A DNA stretch of 64,000 bases, from positions 29,258-93,257 of the forward strand of contig JACPTQ010000060.1 in NCBI GenBank assembly GCA_016192705.1, in the 5' to 3' direction. Under the pieces are notes generated by a model. That model had not been told where the DNA came from, searched no databases, and worked only from the letters and a program-made list of their open reading frames with translations. Numbering within the stretch: position 1 is the first letter of the stretch; each line of letters starts with the position of its first letter. The stretch comes from Deltaproteobacteria bacterium (GTDB lineage Bacteria > Myxococcota > JACPTQ01). Below are positions 16,907-25,987 of the stretch, in pieces. The translations under genes were made by a program, and so were the position numbers.

Positions 16907-19354
16907 ATGACCGTCAGTCGTCGTCAGAATCCGTTGCGATCGTTGCGATGGCTCGCCGCCTTCAGCGCGGGGTGTTTGCTCGGGTGCCCCACGTCCGAAG
17001 GTGGCAAGCGCGACGCCCATCGACAATCATTCGAAGCGGGCCGCCGAGGAGCCGCGCGCGCGTTTCGCGTCACTCGGGCCTCCGACCTCGTGGGCGGACC
17101 GAAAGCGAGCGGCCGCATCGGCGACTACCGGCTCGACAACGGCGAGGTCGCCTTCATCATCTCCGACATCGGTGTCGCCGAAGGATTCGCCGAATCGGGC
17201 GGCAACGTCGTCGACGTCGGACACCCGGGCCGCGCGAACGACTGCCTCGCGCAACTCTTCACGTTCTTCAAAAAGCGTTTTCCGCGACAAGCCATTTACG
17301 ACCGCCTCACGATCGTGAGCCGTGGAGCAAACCGCAGCGATGCGGTGATTCGCGTTGAAGGCCACGATTCGCACGACAACGGGATTCTGGTGACGACAGA
17401 GTATTCGCTCGCATCGGGTTCAAATTCGCTGCGAATCGTCACGGCGCTTCGCAATCAAGGGACTCGCAACTATGCGAGGTTCGGGCTTGGTGATGCGATC
17501 CAATGGGGCTGCGTGCAAGCGTTTGCGCCGGGGCTTGGTTACAGCGTCCCCGGGCGGCATGCAGCCATTCCATATCTCACATCGGTGGGCGATGGCGTGA
17601 GTTACGGGTACGTGGCGAAATCGGCGTTCGACGTCACAAGTTCCGCGTCATGGTCCGATCCGACGGTCGCCGAACCGCGCCTTCATCGAGGCGAGGAGGT
17701 GAGATACGAGCGGTGGTTTGTGGTCGGCGACGGCGACACCGCGAGCCTCCACGCCTCGATCGCCCAGGCACGCGGCGAAACGTGGGCGCGACTCTCGGGC
17801 CGCATTCTCGACGAAACGACGCGAAGCCCAGCGGCACGGGCGCTCGTTGAGGTGCGTCGGGATGGGCAGCCGTTCGCCATCGCGCGAGCCCATGGAGACG
17901 GGCGCTTCGAACTGCATGCGCCGGCCGGCACGTATCAACTTCGCGGCACGGGTCGCGATCACGTGGCGCGTGGCGAAGTCTCCGTTTCGCTCCGCCCCAA
18001 CGCCGTCCGCGACGCCGAAGTTCTCGTATCGGGTGCGGCCACTGTGCGCTACCGGGTAACCGAGCGCGCGACCAACCGCACCACACCGGCAAAGCTCACA
18101 TTCGAAGGGCGAAACGGCACACCCACACCTCGCTTCGGCCTTCGCTTTCGCGCGAGTGGCGCAATGAACACGATCCACGCGCACGAAGGCGAAGGCACAA
18201 CCGGCGTGCCCCCCGGCGATTACACCGTGACCGCCTCTCGCGGACCGCGCTACGACGTCGCCCAACGCGACATCCACGTCGCTCCAGGTCAGACCGCCGA
18301 ATTCGACGTCGCACTCACCCGCGTCATCGACACGCCCGGCACGCTCTGCGGCGACTTTCACCAGCACGCCGAGCGCAGCGCCGACGCACCGACATCGCTC
18401 CGCGATCGCGTCATCACGAACCTCACCGAAGGACTCGACATTCTCGTCGCAACCGACCACAACACGCACACCGACTACGGGCCGATTGTCCGCGCGCTCG
18501 GCGCCGAACCCTTGCTCGCAACCGTCGTCGGCGTCGAAGCAACCACGCACGCCATCGGCCACTTCAACGCCTTTCCCGTTCGCTACGATGCAACCGACCG
18601 CCGCGGCGGCGCACCGAACGTATTTCGCGCTTCAAACCCAGCGTCTCTTTTCGCGCTCCTTCGTGCCGACGGCGACGACCGCGTGATTCAAGTCAACCAC
18701 CCGCGCGCGGGCGAGATCGGTTACTTTGACTTGTTCGACAAACCTGACCTCGGCTTCGACGCGATCGAAGTCGTGAACGGCAAACGCGTCGCCGCCGCAC
18801 GCCGCGTGATGGCCGATTGGTTCGCCTTTCTCAACCGGGGTCACCGCTTCACCGCCATGGGAAACAGCGACACGCACTCCATTTACGGCCAAGAGCCGGG
18901 CTATGCGCGCACGTGCGTTTTCTTCGGGCACGACGACCCGCGAAAAGTCGACGGGGCGTCACTCGTCAACGCTTTGAAGCGGCAAAAACGCGTCGTCGTC
19001 ACGAATGGACCCTGGATCGACTTCACGGTCGACGGCGCCCCCATCGGCTCCACGCTCGAAAGGAAACGCGGCGCGGCGGCGATCGCCATCACCGTCCGCG
19101 CGCCCGCCTGGGTCGACGTCGATCGCGTCGAACTCATCGCGAACGGCACGCGCGTGTGGGAGCGCCCTGTCCCGCCGAACGCCACCCCGCTCCGCTTCTC
19201 CCTCTCGACAACGCACGAAATCGCACGCGACACGTGGTTCATCGTCATCGCCTCCGGCTCGCGCTCTCTCGCGCCCGTCGTTCCGTCACCCCATCACGAC
19301 GCGACACCCTTCGCCTTTACAAACCCGATCTGGGTTAAGGTCACTGCACCGTAA
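16907..19354 (+). CDS. PHP-domain metallohydrolase lipoprotein (CehA/McbA type)
   Basis: 815 residues. The ATG at 16907 is preferred over upstream in-frame starts because it gives a signal with FSAGCLLGC, a lipobox at about residue 28. Residues 60-330 form a beta-rich domain opening with RVTRASDLVGG. A carboxypeptidase-regulatory-like segment (about 290-380) and a second beta domain follow. The C-terminal third is a PHP metallohydrolase: GDFHQHAERSADAP, DILVATDHNTHTDYG and AMGNSDTHS supply the histidine and aspartate metal ligands. Members named CehA/McbA hydrolyse esters or phosphoesters; the natural substrate here is unknown. The 3' end overlaps the convergent lipoprotein gene by 14 bases. 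Confidence 0.85.
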   Translation: MTVSRRQNPLRSLRWLAAFSAGCLLGCPTSEGGKRDAHRQSFEAGRRGAARAFRVTRASDLVGGPKASGRIGDYRLDNGEVAFIISDIGVAEGFAESGGNVVDVGHPGRANDCLAQLFTFFKKRFPRQAIYDRLTIVSRGANRSDAVIRVEGHDSHDNGILVTTEYSLASGSNSLRIVTALRNQGTRNYARFGLGDAIQWGCVQAFAPGLGYSVPGRHAAIPYLTSVGDGVSYGYVAKSAFDVTSSASWSDPTVAEPRLHRGEEVRYERWFVVGDGDTASLHASIAQARGETWARLSGRILDETTRSPAARALVEVRRDGQPFAIARAHGDGRFELHAPAGTYQLRGTGRDHVARGEVSVSLRPNAVRDAEVLVSGAATVRYRVTERATNRTTPAKLTFEGRNGTPTPRFGLRFRASGAMNTIHAHEGEGTTGVPPGDYTVTASRGPRYDVAQRDIHVAPGQTAEFDVALTRVIDTPGTLCGDFHQHAERSADAPTSLRDRVITNLTEGLDILVATDHNTHTDYGPIVRALGAEPLLATVVGVEATTHAIGHFNAFPVRYDATDRRGGAPNVFRASNPASLFALLRADGDDRVIQVNHPRAGEIGYFDLFDKPDLGFDAIEVVNGKRVAAARRVMADWFAFLNRGHRFTAMGNSDTHSIYGQEPGYARTCVFFGHDDPRKVDGASLVNALKRQKRVVVTNGPWIDFTVDGAPIGSTLERKRGAAAIAITVRAPAWVDVDRVELIANGTRVWERPVPPNATPLRFSLSTTHEIARDTWFIVIASGSRSLAPVVPSPHHDATPFAFTNPIWVKVTAP

Positions 19355-20213
19355 TTATCGACGCCGCGATGCTCCACTCGACGACGCGCGCTTGGGTGAA
19401 GCCGCTCACGGAAACCGACGTCATCAATAATTCCATCACGAGTACCTGATACGGGCCTGGCCAAGCCCACGAAGTAATATCAATCAGCACATCGTCCAGG
19501 TTGGCCGGCACCCCACAAGCTGCGATCGGTGGGCCGCCCATTTGTGCCCCACCGTCCGTCTCTTGAAGAATCCCAATGAACGACACGACTCGATTGGGGT
19601 TGCCGGTCCAACGCAAGCGCATCGCCTGTCCGCGCTGAACAACCGCGCCCACCATCGGCTCGTTGATCTTCGGAGGCGACGAAAGCTGGTGCGTGAATGA
19701 CGATGCCGCAATTGTTCCTCCGTCGGGCGCGCCCGCATTTGAAAAATTGAGCGTCGACCCCGCTGGAATAATGATTTCGTCCAGCTCGTAAAAACCCGCG
19801 TCGGGAGTTCCGTATGGGATTTGGTATTGGCCTCCGCTCGGCGAGAATGAAACTGTTACCATTCCCGCGTTCAGCGACGTGTTCAAATCCTCCGATGGAT
19901 CGGCGTTGACACCGCAGGCCGATGTCAGCTCTGTTCCGAACCGCTCCATGTTCGACAGCACGTACGACGACGTGAACACAACCTCGATGCCGGCCGGCAT
20001 GAGACCCGAAACGCTGGTCGTTTCAATCTTGAGTTGAAACGCCGGCTCGCCCGCATCAAATCGCGGCACCGCCGGGAACGGGAGCGTCTTCACGTCGACG
20101 GGACCCGCGTCGACACCGGCATCTGACAAGCCTGGATTCGTGCGAATGCACGCCGTTCCCATCATTGACGCGGCAACAAGCACCCCGACCCGACACCGAC
20201 CACGGGCGTCCAT
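19341..20213 (-). CDS. Lipoprotein of unknown function
   Basis: 290 residues from the ATG at 20213. MDARGRCRVGVLVAASMM leads to GTAC, a lipobox at about residue 22, and an Asp-Ala-Gly linker follows (SDAGVDAGPVD). The mature protein is strand-rich, with no domain I recognise (PAFQLKIETTSVSGLMPAGI, IIPAGSTLNFSNAG). Two well-separated cysteine-containing segments could pair. It is unusual that its 5' end overlaps the opposite-strand zinc-motif gene, whose only available starts lie inside its signal-peptide region. Confidence 0.75.
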   Translation of the reverse strand: MDARGRCRVGVLVAASMMGTACIRTNPGLSDAGVDAGPVDVKTLPFPAVPRFDAGEPAFQLKIETTSVSGLMPAGIEVVFTSSYVLSNMERFGTELTSACGVNADPSEDLNTSLNAGMVTVSFSPSGGQYQIPYGTPDAGFYELDEIIIPAGSTLNFSNAGAPDGGTIAASSFTHQLSSPPKINEPMVGAVVQRGQAMRLRWTGNPNRVVSFIGILQETDGGAQMGGPPIAACGVPANLDDVLIDITSWAWPGPYQVLVMELLMTSVSVSGFTQARVVEWSIAASIITVQ

Positions 20214-20664
20214 TGGTTCTCATTGTAACGTCGCAACATCGAAAAATGTAGGGCGCCCAAGGACGCTCGAGAAAGCAACGCTCGTCGATTCGGCGGCCCA
20301 GAATTCGGGCGAAGCGATCGAGTCGCTCACACTCACGGCCGATCAAAAGTTCGAGGCCCTTTACTTCTGCCCGAACTGCCGACAAGTCCCGTGGAAAGGG
20401 ACATTCAAAGTGCTTCAAAAAGGAAAGCGAACCTACCTGGTGCTCACGGGCAAAGGCGTCTCGACCCACGAGGCCGTGACCAACAAGTATCAGCTCAAGC
20501 GACTCGCGTTTGACAAGCTGGAACTCCGCCGCGTCGGGGCTTCGGTGCGATTTCAAATGGAGCGCGAAGTCGACGACTGCCGGAAGAACGGCTGCGAGGC
20601 GGGTCGAAACTGCCAGATCTGCTGGCACGTGTTCGCCTGCATCCCCGAACACGCCATGTGCTGA
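20140..20664 (+). CDS. Cysteine-rich, putative zinc-binding protein
   Basis: A 174-codon frame that looks coding in its second half: FEALYFCPNCRQVPWKGTFK, a basic central strand region, and a C-terminal cluster CRKNGCEAGRNCQICWHVFAC. The CPNC pair and C-terminal cysteines suggest a zinc ribbon or iron-sulfur site. The only in-frame starts before the conserved part are GTG 20140 and ATG 20146, both inside the 5' end of the opposite-strand lipoprotein gene. The start is therefore uncertain: either the 5' ends truly overlap by about 70 bases, or translation begins at a non-standard codon. Confidence 0.55.
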   Translation: MRMHAVPIIDAATSTPTRHRPRASIGSHCNVATSKNVGRPRTLEKATLVDSAAQNSGEAIESLTLTADQKFEALYFCPNCRQVPWKGTFKVLQKGKRTYLVLTGKGVSTHEAVTNKYQLKRLAFDKLELRRVGASVRFQMEREVDDCRKNGCEAGRNCQICWHVFACIPEHAMC

Positions 20665-20676
20665 AGCGATCCCCGC

Positions 20677-21381
20677 TTAGAAGTTGTACGAGAGCCCACC
20701 CTGAAAGATAAATCCGTCACGAATCGCGAAATCGGCGCGCAAAGTTAAGAAGTCGGTGAAATCGACGCGAAACCCCGTCACGAGGTTAATGATCGGGACG
20801 ACCGGCCACATATTCTTTTCTTCGACGGGCGTTCCAGCGGCGGCCGTGCAATCCTTGACCGTCACATACCCGGCCGGACATTGAAGCGCGTCCTGCGTCG
20901 TGATGCTCGCGCCGATTGGAATGCCGATCCCGAGCCCGACGCCCGCGTGAAACGCAAACCATTTCGCGACGCGCATATCGAAATCAGCGGTCGCATCGGC
21001 CGAGAGGATCCACATGTTGATGTTAACGATGTCGGCCGCGCGGTCTGTCTTGCCGTCCTGGAGCCAAACCGACTGCGCACTCGACATTTTCGTCCCCGCG
21101 AGCGTCGTCACGAGCGAAAAAAACGGCGTGAAGCGTCGCGTCCAAAAACCGGCGAGCGTGAACCCATCGATTTTCGACGCCTCTTTGTACGCAATCTTTA
21201 GAACCGCGGCTGGGATAACCGAGTATCCGGCGCGAAAGCCAAGGCCATGCTCGGTCGTGCGAACGAGCGACTTCGCGGTGGTTGTAACGGGAGTTCCCGG
21301 TGCATTCGCCGGTGTTTCAGCAACCGCAACTTGCGTCACGAGAAGCAAAGCGGCCGACAAACTGAACGCGCTGCGGATCAT
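20677..21381 (-). CDS. Putative outer-membrane beta-barrel protein
   Basis: 234 residues. The ATG at 21381 follows AAAGGGGG and gives a signal peptide MIRSAFSLSAALLLVTQVAV ending at AVAETP. The mature part alternates polar and aromatic residues in strand-length segments (LGFRAGYSVIPAAV, LAGFWTRRFTPFFSLVTT, RADFAIRDGFIFQGGLSYNF) and ends in phenylalanine, as outer-membrane barrels do for BAM-dependent insertion. It is about the size of an eight-stranded barrel. Function unknown. Confidence 0.7.
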   Translation of the reverse strand: MIRSAFSLSAALLLVTQVAVAETPANAPGTPVTTTAKSLVRTTEHGLGFRAGYSVIPAAVLKIAYKEASKIDGFTLAGFWTRRFTPFFSLVTTLAGTKMSSAQSVWLQDGKTDRAADIVNINMWILSADATADFDMRVAKWFAFHAGVGLGIGIPIGASITTQDALQCPAGYVTVKDCTAAAGTPVEEKNMWPVVPIINLVTGFRVDFTDFLTLRADFAIRDGFIFQGGLSYNF

Positions 21382-21430
21382 TACTGACCCCCTTTCAAAA
21401 ACATACAATCTACCACATAATCAGACATCT

Positions 21431-21835
21431 TTGAAGGCCCAATTAAGTCACCAGCACTCCGTCCTTTTTGACCGCGATTGCGGCATCTGCCAATGGGCGA
21501 TGGAGTGGGTCGGGCGGCTCGACAAAAAGAAGCGATTTGCCTGCATTCCGTACCAAGAGGCCGACCTCGCGGCCCTCGCGCCTGGCCTCACGGCTGAACG
21601 CTGCGCGGTTGAAATGGTTGTCGTCTCCACGACGGGCGACGTCTACGGGGGCGGCGATGCCGTTCGATTCATCTCGCGGAGATTGCCGCTCATGAACCTC
21701 GTTTGGCCGCTCATGGAAGCGCCCGGGCTTCGCCACGTCGTCGACCGCGGGTACCGCTGGATCGCCGAAAATCGGTTGCGCCTTTCAGTCAAGATGGGGC
21801 GCAAAAAGTGCCCGCGTCCACCCGACAAAGAGTGA
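21431..21835 (+). CDS. DCC-family thiol-disulfide-like protein (DUF393)
   Basis: 134 residues. The family motif SVLFDRDCGICQWAMEWV, with the DxxCxxC pair, starts at residue 10. The rest fits the family: IPYQEADLAAL, AVEMVVVSTTGDVYGGGDAV and a basic C-terminus. Members have a thioredoxin-like fold and are proposed to act in thiol-disulfide exchange. A TTG at 21431 is the first in-frame start that keeps the motif near the N-terminus, but no ribosome site is obvious. It is divergent from the outer-membrane-like gene. Confidence 0.8.
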   Translation: MKAQLSHQHSVLFDRDCGICQWAMEWVGRLDKKKRFACIPYQEADLAALAPGLTAERCAVEMVVVSTTGDVYGGGDAVRFISRRLPLMNLVWPLMEAPGLRHVVDRGYRWIAENRLRLSVKMGRKKCPRPPDKE

Positions 21836-21987
21836 GCAGCAAGACCGAAGTGAATAATACGTTTACGAATCTCTGGAAACCGATGCGCGGCAACCCCCAG
21901 CTGGTTGAATAACACATCCCTTCGATCGTAGGATTCGAGCGTCGCGTCGAAGACGACGTGTCATCAACTCGTTTACGGGAGGACGTC

Positions 21988-23772
21988 ATGGAAAGACTGT
22001 CGGGTTTTGCTCGCTCGATCGCGGCGTGCGCGCTCGTTGCTTCGCTTGGACTCGCGACATCGTCGGCTTGGGCCGACACCGAGGACCCGTACAAATTCGT
22101 GGTCCTCAGCCCAGACGCAAAAAAAATCGCGGTCGCGACTTGGAAAACCGTGGACATTCTGGACGTCGAATCGGGCGCGGCGGTTGCGTCGCTCGCCGAC
22201 GTCAAGAACGTCAACGCCGTCGCGTTCTCGCGCGATGGAAGCCGCGTTGCGGTGGGCTGCGAACGTGGCACCGTTAAGGTGTTCGACGCGGCGAGCGGGA
22301 AACTCGTTGTGACCATGAAGGGCCCGAATGGCGCCGTTGCATTTAGTCCCGATGGGTCACGGATTGCCGGCGGTGCGCCGCTTGAAGTTTCTGTCTGGGA
22401 CGCGACGAACGGCAAACGAGTCGCCAAGATCAAGACGGACGGCGTAAGGTCCGTTGCGTTTTCGCCTGACGGGAAACTGCTTGCGCTGGGCGGTGACAAG
22501 GTCGAGTTTGTCGACGCAGCGGCCGGCGGCGAACCGCAGGGCGCGAGCGGCTCACGATCGGCGGCGATGATCGCGTGGAGCCCCGATGGCACAAAGGTCG
22601 TGGGCGCGAGCATGAACGGGAATTTCTACGTCGTCGATGCGGCATCGAAAGCGATCGCGACGAAGCGCTATGAGAATGACAGCGAGCACAAGGCGTCTGG
22701 GATTGCCATCGGCGCCGATGGCGCGACGCTTTTCGTGCGAACAACGGCGGGCGTCGACGTGCTCGAGCTTCCCAGCTTGACGCGAAAGGCGAGCCTCGAA
22801 GTTGCCGATACGGGCGAGGCTTTTTCGTTCAACGCGGAAAAGAAGGTCATCGCCTATGCGCTTAAGAATCAAGCGGTGAAGCTCGTGAGTTTCGACGGAA
22901 GCGAGGCAAAGGTCGTGAAGACGCTGCAAAGCAAGGCCGCGGCGCAAGCTGGTGCAAAGGCGACGCTCTGCGGAAGCGACGAGTACAAGGCCGCGTGCAC
23001 AAACCAAACGCTGAAGGATTATTACTGGAAGGTCTGCATGGAGGCGAGCCGGCTTGACCGAAACAACGAGGCAAAGGTCAAAGAGTGGGGCGCGGCGGCT
23101 CGGAAATTCCCGGCGGCGCTCGAGGCGTACACGAAGTTCAAGGAGAAGTGGGAGACGTGCTACAGCGACAACCACAACTGCGAAAACAAGAGTGGCGCTG
23201 AGTCGTGCTTGAAGGCGGGCGATCAGTTTAAAGAGGCGTTTAAGAGTTTGGTTGAGGGCGTCAAGACCGACGTTGAGCAGGCGAAGTCGCGTGCGGCGCA
23301 ATCGCTCCAAAGCAACAGCTTCGACTCGGCGCGCATGGAAACGACGAGCGCCGATAAGTGGCTCGCGCAACTCGTCGAGCTGAACCAAATCGATTTTATC
23401 AAGACGGATGTCGGTGGGATTCAGTCGATGGTCGACGAGATGAAGAAGAGCATCGGCGGCGACGTGACGAAGGCGGTGGCGAAGGAGGAAGAGAAATGGA
23501 AGCCGTTCACGTCTGTTTTGAAGGGGGATCGGCTCGCTTTTTTTAACGACAACCATCGGCGCGGAACGAATGTATGGGGAAAAGGGAAGACGCTGATACG
23601 AACGCCCAGCGGGTTCAAGAAGGCGTCGCTCATGTGCTACTACACGATCGATCGCAACGGTGTGACGCCGCGGTGGGAGACGACCTGTTTCAAGTTCAAG
23701 GGGAACAAGAAGGGATCGCCCACCATCCGCAACGGCTGGGGTGACAGCCCACCGAGCAAAGCGTTTCGGTAA
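21988..23772 (+). CDS. Exported WD40-like propeller protein with cysteine-rich helical tail
   Basis: 594 residues from the ATG at 21988, with GGGAGG upstream. MERLSGFARSIAACALVASL is a signal peptide ending near SSAWAD. Residues 30-330 carry WD40/YVTN-type blades: KFVVLSPDAKKIAVATWKTV, VAFSRDGSRVAVGCERGTVK, VAFSPDGSRIAGGAP, MIAWSPDGTKVVGAS. Residues 340-600 form a helical, Lys/Glu-rich domain with cysteine pairs (TLCGSDEYKAACTN, ETCYSDNHNCENKSGAESCL), an unusual pairing. It may be a periplasmic scaffold or sensor. Function unknown. Confidence 0.75.
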   Translation: MERLSGFARSIAACALVASLGLATSSAWADTEDPYKFVVLSPDAKKIAVATWKTVDILDVESGAAVASLADVKNVNAVAFSRDGSRVAVGCERGTVKVFDAASGKLVVTMKGPNGAVAFSPDGSRIAGGAPLEVSVWDATNGKRVAKIKTDGVRSVAFSPDGKLLALGGDKVEFVDAAAGGEPQGASGSRSAAMIAWSPDGTKVVGASMNGNFYVVDAASKAIATKRYENDSEHKASGIAIGADGATLFVRTTAGVDVLELPSLTRKASLEVADTGEAFSFNAEKKVIAYALKNQAVKLVSFDGSEAKVVKTLQSKAAAQAGAKATLCGSDEYKAACTNQTLKDYYWKVCMEASRLDRNNEAKVKEWGAAARKFPAALEAYTKFKEKWETCYSDNHNCENKSGAESCLKAGDQFKEAFKSLVEGVKTDVEQAKSRAAQSLQSNSFDSARMETTSADKWLAQLVELNQIDFIKTDVGGIQSMVDEMKKSIGGDVTKAVAKEEEKWKPFTSVLKGDRLAFFNDNHRRGTNVWGKGKTLIRTPSGFKKASLMCYYTIDRNGVTPRWETTCFKFKGNKKGSPTIRNGWGDSPPSKAFR

Positions 23773-23872
23773 ACTCTTCCCGTTCTTTTCCAACCGACCA
23801 CTTCCGGCGCTCGCAGGTCCGCGCTTGATCTTGCGCGGCTGAACGCGCGAAAGTGCGCGCTGGAGGTGCGTG

Positions 23873-24424
23873 ATGGCGGGAAAAAAGAAAGACGTTAATG
23901 ACGAAAATGCGACCGCAGGGACGCCGACGGTGCGTGTCGAGCGCGGGAGCTTGCTTGAATCCAAGGCCGAAGTGATTGTCAACGCGGCGAACTCAAAGGG
24001 CTTCATGGGCGGCGGCGTCGCCGGGGCGATTAAGCGTGCGGGCGGGCCCGAGATCGAGCGCGAGGCGATCTTGAAGGGGCCAACGCCGGTTGGGCGCGCG
24101 GTTTGGACGGGCGCGGGGAAAACGTTTTTTCGAGGTGTCATTCACGCGCCGACGATGGAAAAGCCGGCCATGCGCATTCCGAAGGAGAATGTCGGCGCCG
24201 CTATGCGCGCAGCGCTGATGATGGCTGAGGAGAAAGCGTGCGCCTCGATCGCCGTGACGGGGCTTGGAACGGGCGTGGGAGGTGTCGCACCGGCCGACGC
24301 GGCAGTCGAGATGTTCGGCGCAATTCGGGCGTTTCGAGGGACGCGGTTGAGGGAGGTCGTGCTGGTCGACCTCGACGACGAAATGGTCGCCGCGTGGAAC
24401 GCCGAAATGAGTGAAAGAGGTTAA
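23873..24424 (+). CDS. Macro-domain protein (ADP-ribose binding)
   Basis: 183 residues from the ATG at 23873, preceded by TGGAGG. After a short basic N-terminus the macro-domain core is clear: [20 protein letters not shown], the glycine-rich [15 protein letters not shown], and the [10 protein letters not shown] loop. Macro domains bind or hydrolyse ADP-ribose and O-acetyl-ADP-ribose, or remove ADP-ribose from proteins. The NAANS motif keeps the asparagines that contact the distal ribose. It lies immediately upstream of tRNA-Leu. Confidence 0.9.
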   Translation: MAGKKKDVNDENATAGTPTVRVERGSLLESKAEVIVNAANSKGFMGGGVAGAIKRAGGPEIEREAILKGPTPVGRAVWTGAGKTFFRGVIHAPTMEKPAMRIPKENVGAAMRAALMMAEEKACASIAVTGLGTGVGGVAPADAAVEMFGAIRAFRGTRLREVVLVDLDDEMVAAWNAEMSERG

Positions 24425-24428
24425 CTCG

Positions 24429-24511
<83 letters not shown>

Positions 24512-24594
24512 ATTTTCGCTGCAATGGCGGACGACCCAGTGGGTCGTCTGCGCAGCGAAAATGGGGAGCCCGACGGAATCGGAGGGCGAACCCC
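24512..24594 (+). repeat. Two-stem palindromic repeat, copy 3 (solo, directly after tRNA-Leu)
   Basis: Stem-loop 1 (24512-24562): 11-bp perfect outer arms ATTTTCGCTGC and GCAGCGAAAAT, a 5' bulge AATG, and an 11-bp inner stem GCGGACGACCC with GGGTCGTCTGC (one wobble) around an AGT loop. Stem-loop 2 (24563-24594): GGGG and CCCC, an A versus GAA internal loop, then GCCC with GGGC. It begins at the base after the tRNA, so it may also act as a 3' processing or termination structure, although no T-run follows. Confidence 0.8.
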
Positions 24595-24652
24595 ACCCTT
24601 ATTGCATGAATGATCGCCTGTGCGGGGATTTGGGCGCGTAAGGATCCGTGTC

Positions 24653-25987
24653 TCAAATCGCAGCGGCGTTACGGCCCGCTAAGTGACCGGTGAGAAGCGC
24701 GACACCCATCGCGGAACCATCGACAACGCCGTCATGTCCAGCCAGCAGGTCGCCCGCGGCAAAAACGTTTGCGTAAAGAGGCCGGCGATCGCGCGCCAGC
24801 GGACGCAGCTCCGCATCGACGCGCACGCCCGCAGCGAAAAGCGATTGCGCTTCAAACGGGTCGTCGCGCGTTAGCGCCGCGCTCGATTCACGCTCGAGAA
24901 ACTCGCCGCGCGCCGCAATCGGGAAGCCGAGCACACCCTCGGCCCATGGGCGCGTGCCCTCTACGCCGCCCCCGATGTAGCGCCCCGACGCCAACACAAA
25001 CGCCCGCGCCTCAACATTCTTTGGGGCCGCTCCGTCGCCACACGCAAGACGGGCGAGAGTTCGCGTCCTCCCGCCTGACAGTGCCGCCACACAATCGTCG
25101 GGCGCCGCCGACACGCGGGCCCGAATAATCGGCACCCCCGCATGCGCGAGCATCGCCTCAAGGGCCCGCTGGAATCGAAGCCCCGACGGCCCGGGCGACG
25201 TTCCCACCATCTCCGCGCAGACAACTTTGTTCTCGGCCTCGATGCGGTCAAGAATCGCATCGGTCGCGTCGACACCGATGAGCGGCGGAAAGAGCAGCAA
25301 GTCGACCGGTGCCAGCGCAAGCGCCTCGCCAATTGCCGCCGAGAACCGGGCCGCGGCTCCTTCGACATCGAGCAACCGAGCCGAATCGGTCGCCGTCGTC
25401 AGCGAATCCGATTGGCGGCGAAAATAATCGAGGCCGACAACGGCAACGTTTGGAGCCGCGGAGATTACCCCAGCAGAACAGGCCGCCGCGAGGCTTCGCG
25501 AAAGCCCCTTCGCGACCGAATGGGCCTGAAACCACGAGAGACCAATGGGGTCAACGACACCGATCGTCGCATGCGACTTTCTCAAGTCGCCACGCGCATG
25601 GCTCTCAGCCGCGAGATCCGCCAACCGAAGACCACCCCGGTCGTCGGCCAGCAACAGCGGGAGATCGTCGGGCGACGCACCCCGAAGCGGCGGCGATGCG
25701 GGCCCCGCGCGAAAGAAACGAATCGCCTCGCTGAGCGCGTTCGTCACGCCTGGAACAAGATTGTAGGGATGCGCCGACGACGTCCGTAGAAGCGCCGTCA
25801 CCGCCTCGCGCCCCGTTCGCGACGGACCGCAGATCGCCTGGTGCGCAAGCCCAACGCAACCTGACGTCAGGGCAGACGCGCCCCAACCCGCCGATAGCAC
25901 GACCACCTGCCGGCCCGCCGCGCGCGCCCTTAGAGCGGCCACCGTTCCCGCAACGCCCCCGCCAATCACGGCGACGTCAGCTTTCAT
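24653..25987 (-). CDS. glpB: Anaerobic glycerol-3-phosphate dehydrogenase subunit B
   Basis: 444 residues from the ATG at 25987, which overlaps the end of glpA by 11 bases. Residues 1-30 are the FAD Rossmann motif ([20 protein letters not shown]), with a downstream GCVGLAHQ segment as in GlpB. The C-terminus holds a second FAD-contact motif with VFAAGDLLAGHDGVVDG. GlpB pairs with GlpA and normally with the iron-sulfur subunit GlpC to oxidise sn-glycerol-3-phosphate to dihydroxyacetone phosphate and pass electrons to the quinone pool. No glpC is seen here. Confidence 0.8.
   Translation of the reverse strand: MKADVAVIGGGVAGTVAALRARAAGRQVVVLSAGWGASALTSGCVGLAHQAICGPSRTGREAVTALLRTSSAHPYNLVPGVTNALSEAIRFFRAGPASPPLRGASPDDLPLLLADDRGGLRLADLAAESHARGDLRKSHATIGVVDPIGLSWFQAHSVAKGLSRSLAAACSAGVISAAPNVAVVGLDYFRRQSDSLTTATDSARLLDVEGAAARFSAAIGEALALAPVDLLLFPPLIGVDATDAILDRIEAENKVVCAEMVGTSPGPSGLRFQRALEAMLAHAGVPIIRARVSAAPDDCVAALSGGRTRTLARLACGDGAAPKNVEARAFVLASGRYIGGGVEGTRPWAEGVLGFPIAARGEFLERESSAALTRDDPFEAQSLFAAGVRVDAELRPLARDRRPLYANVFAAGDLLAGHDGVVDGSAMGVALLTGHLAGRNAAAI

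Noticed and set aside
22552..24141. 529-codon open frame opposite the WD40-like gene
   Set aside because: It is arginine- and leucine-rich with no domain or ribosome site and mirrors a well-supported gene on the other strand; GC-rich antisense frames stay open by codon bias.
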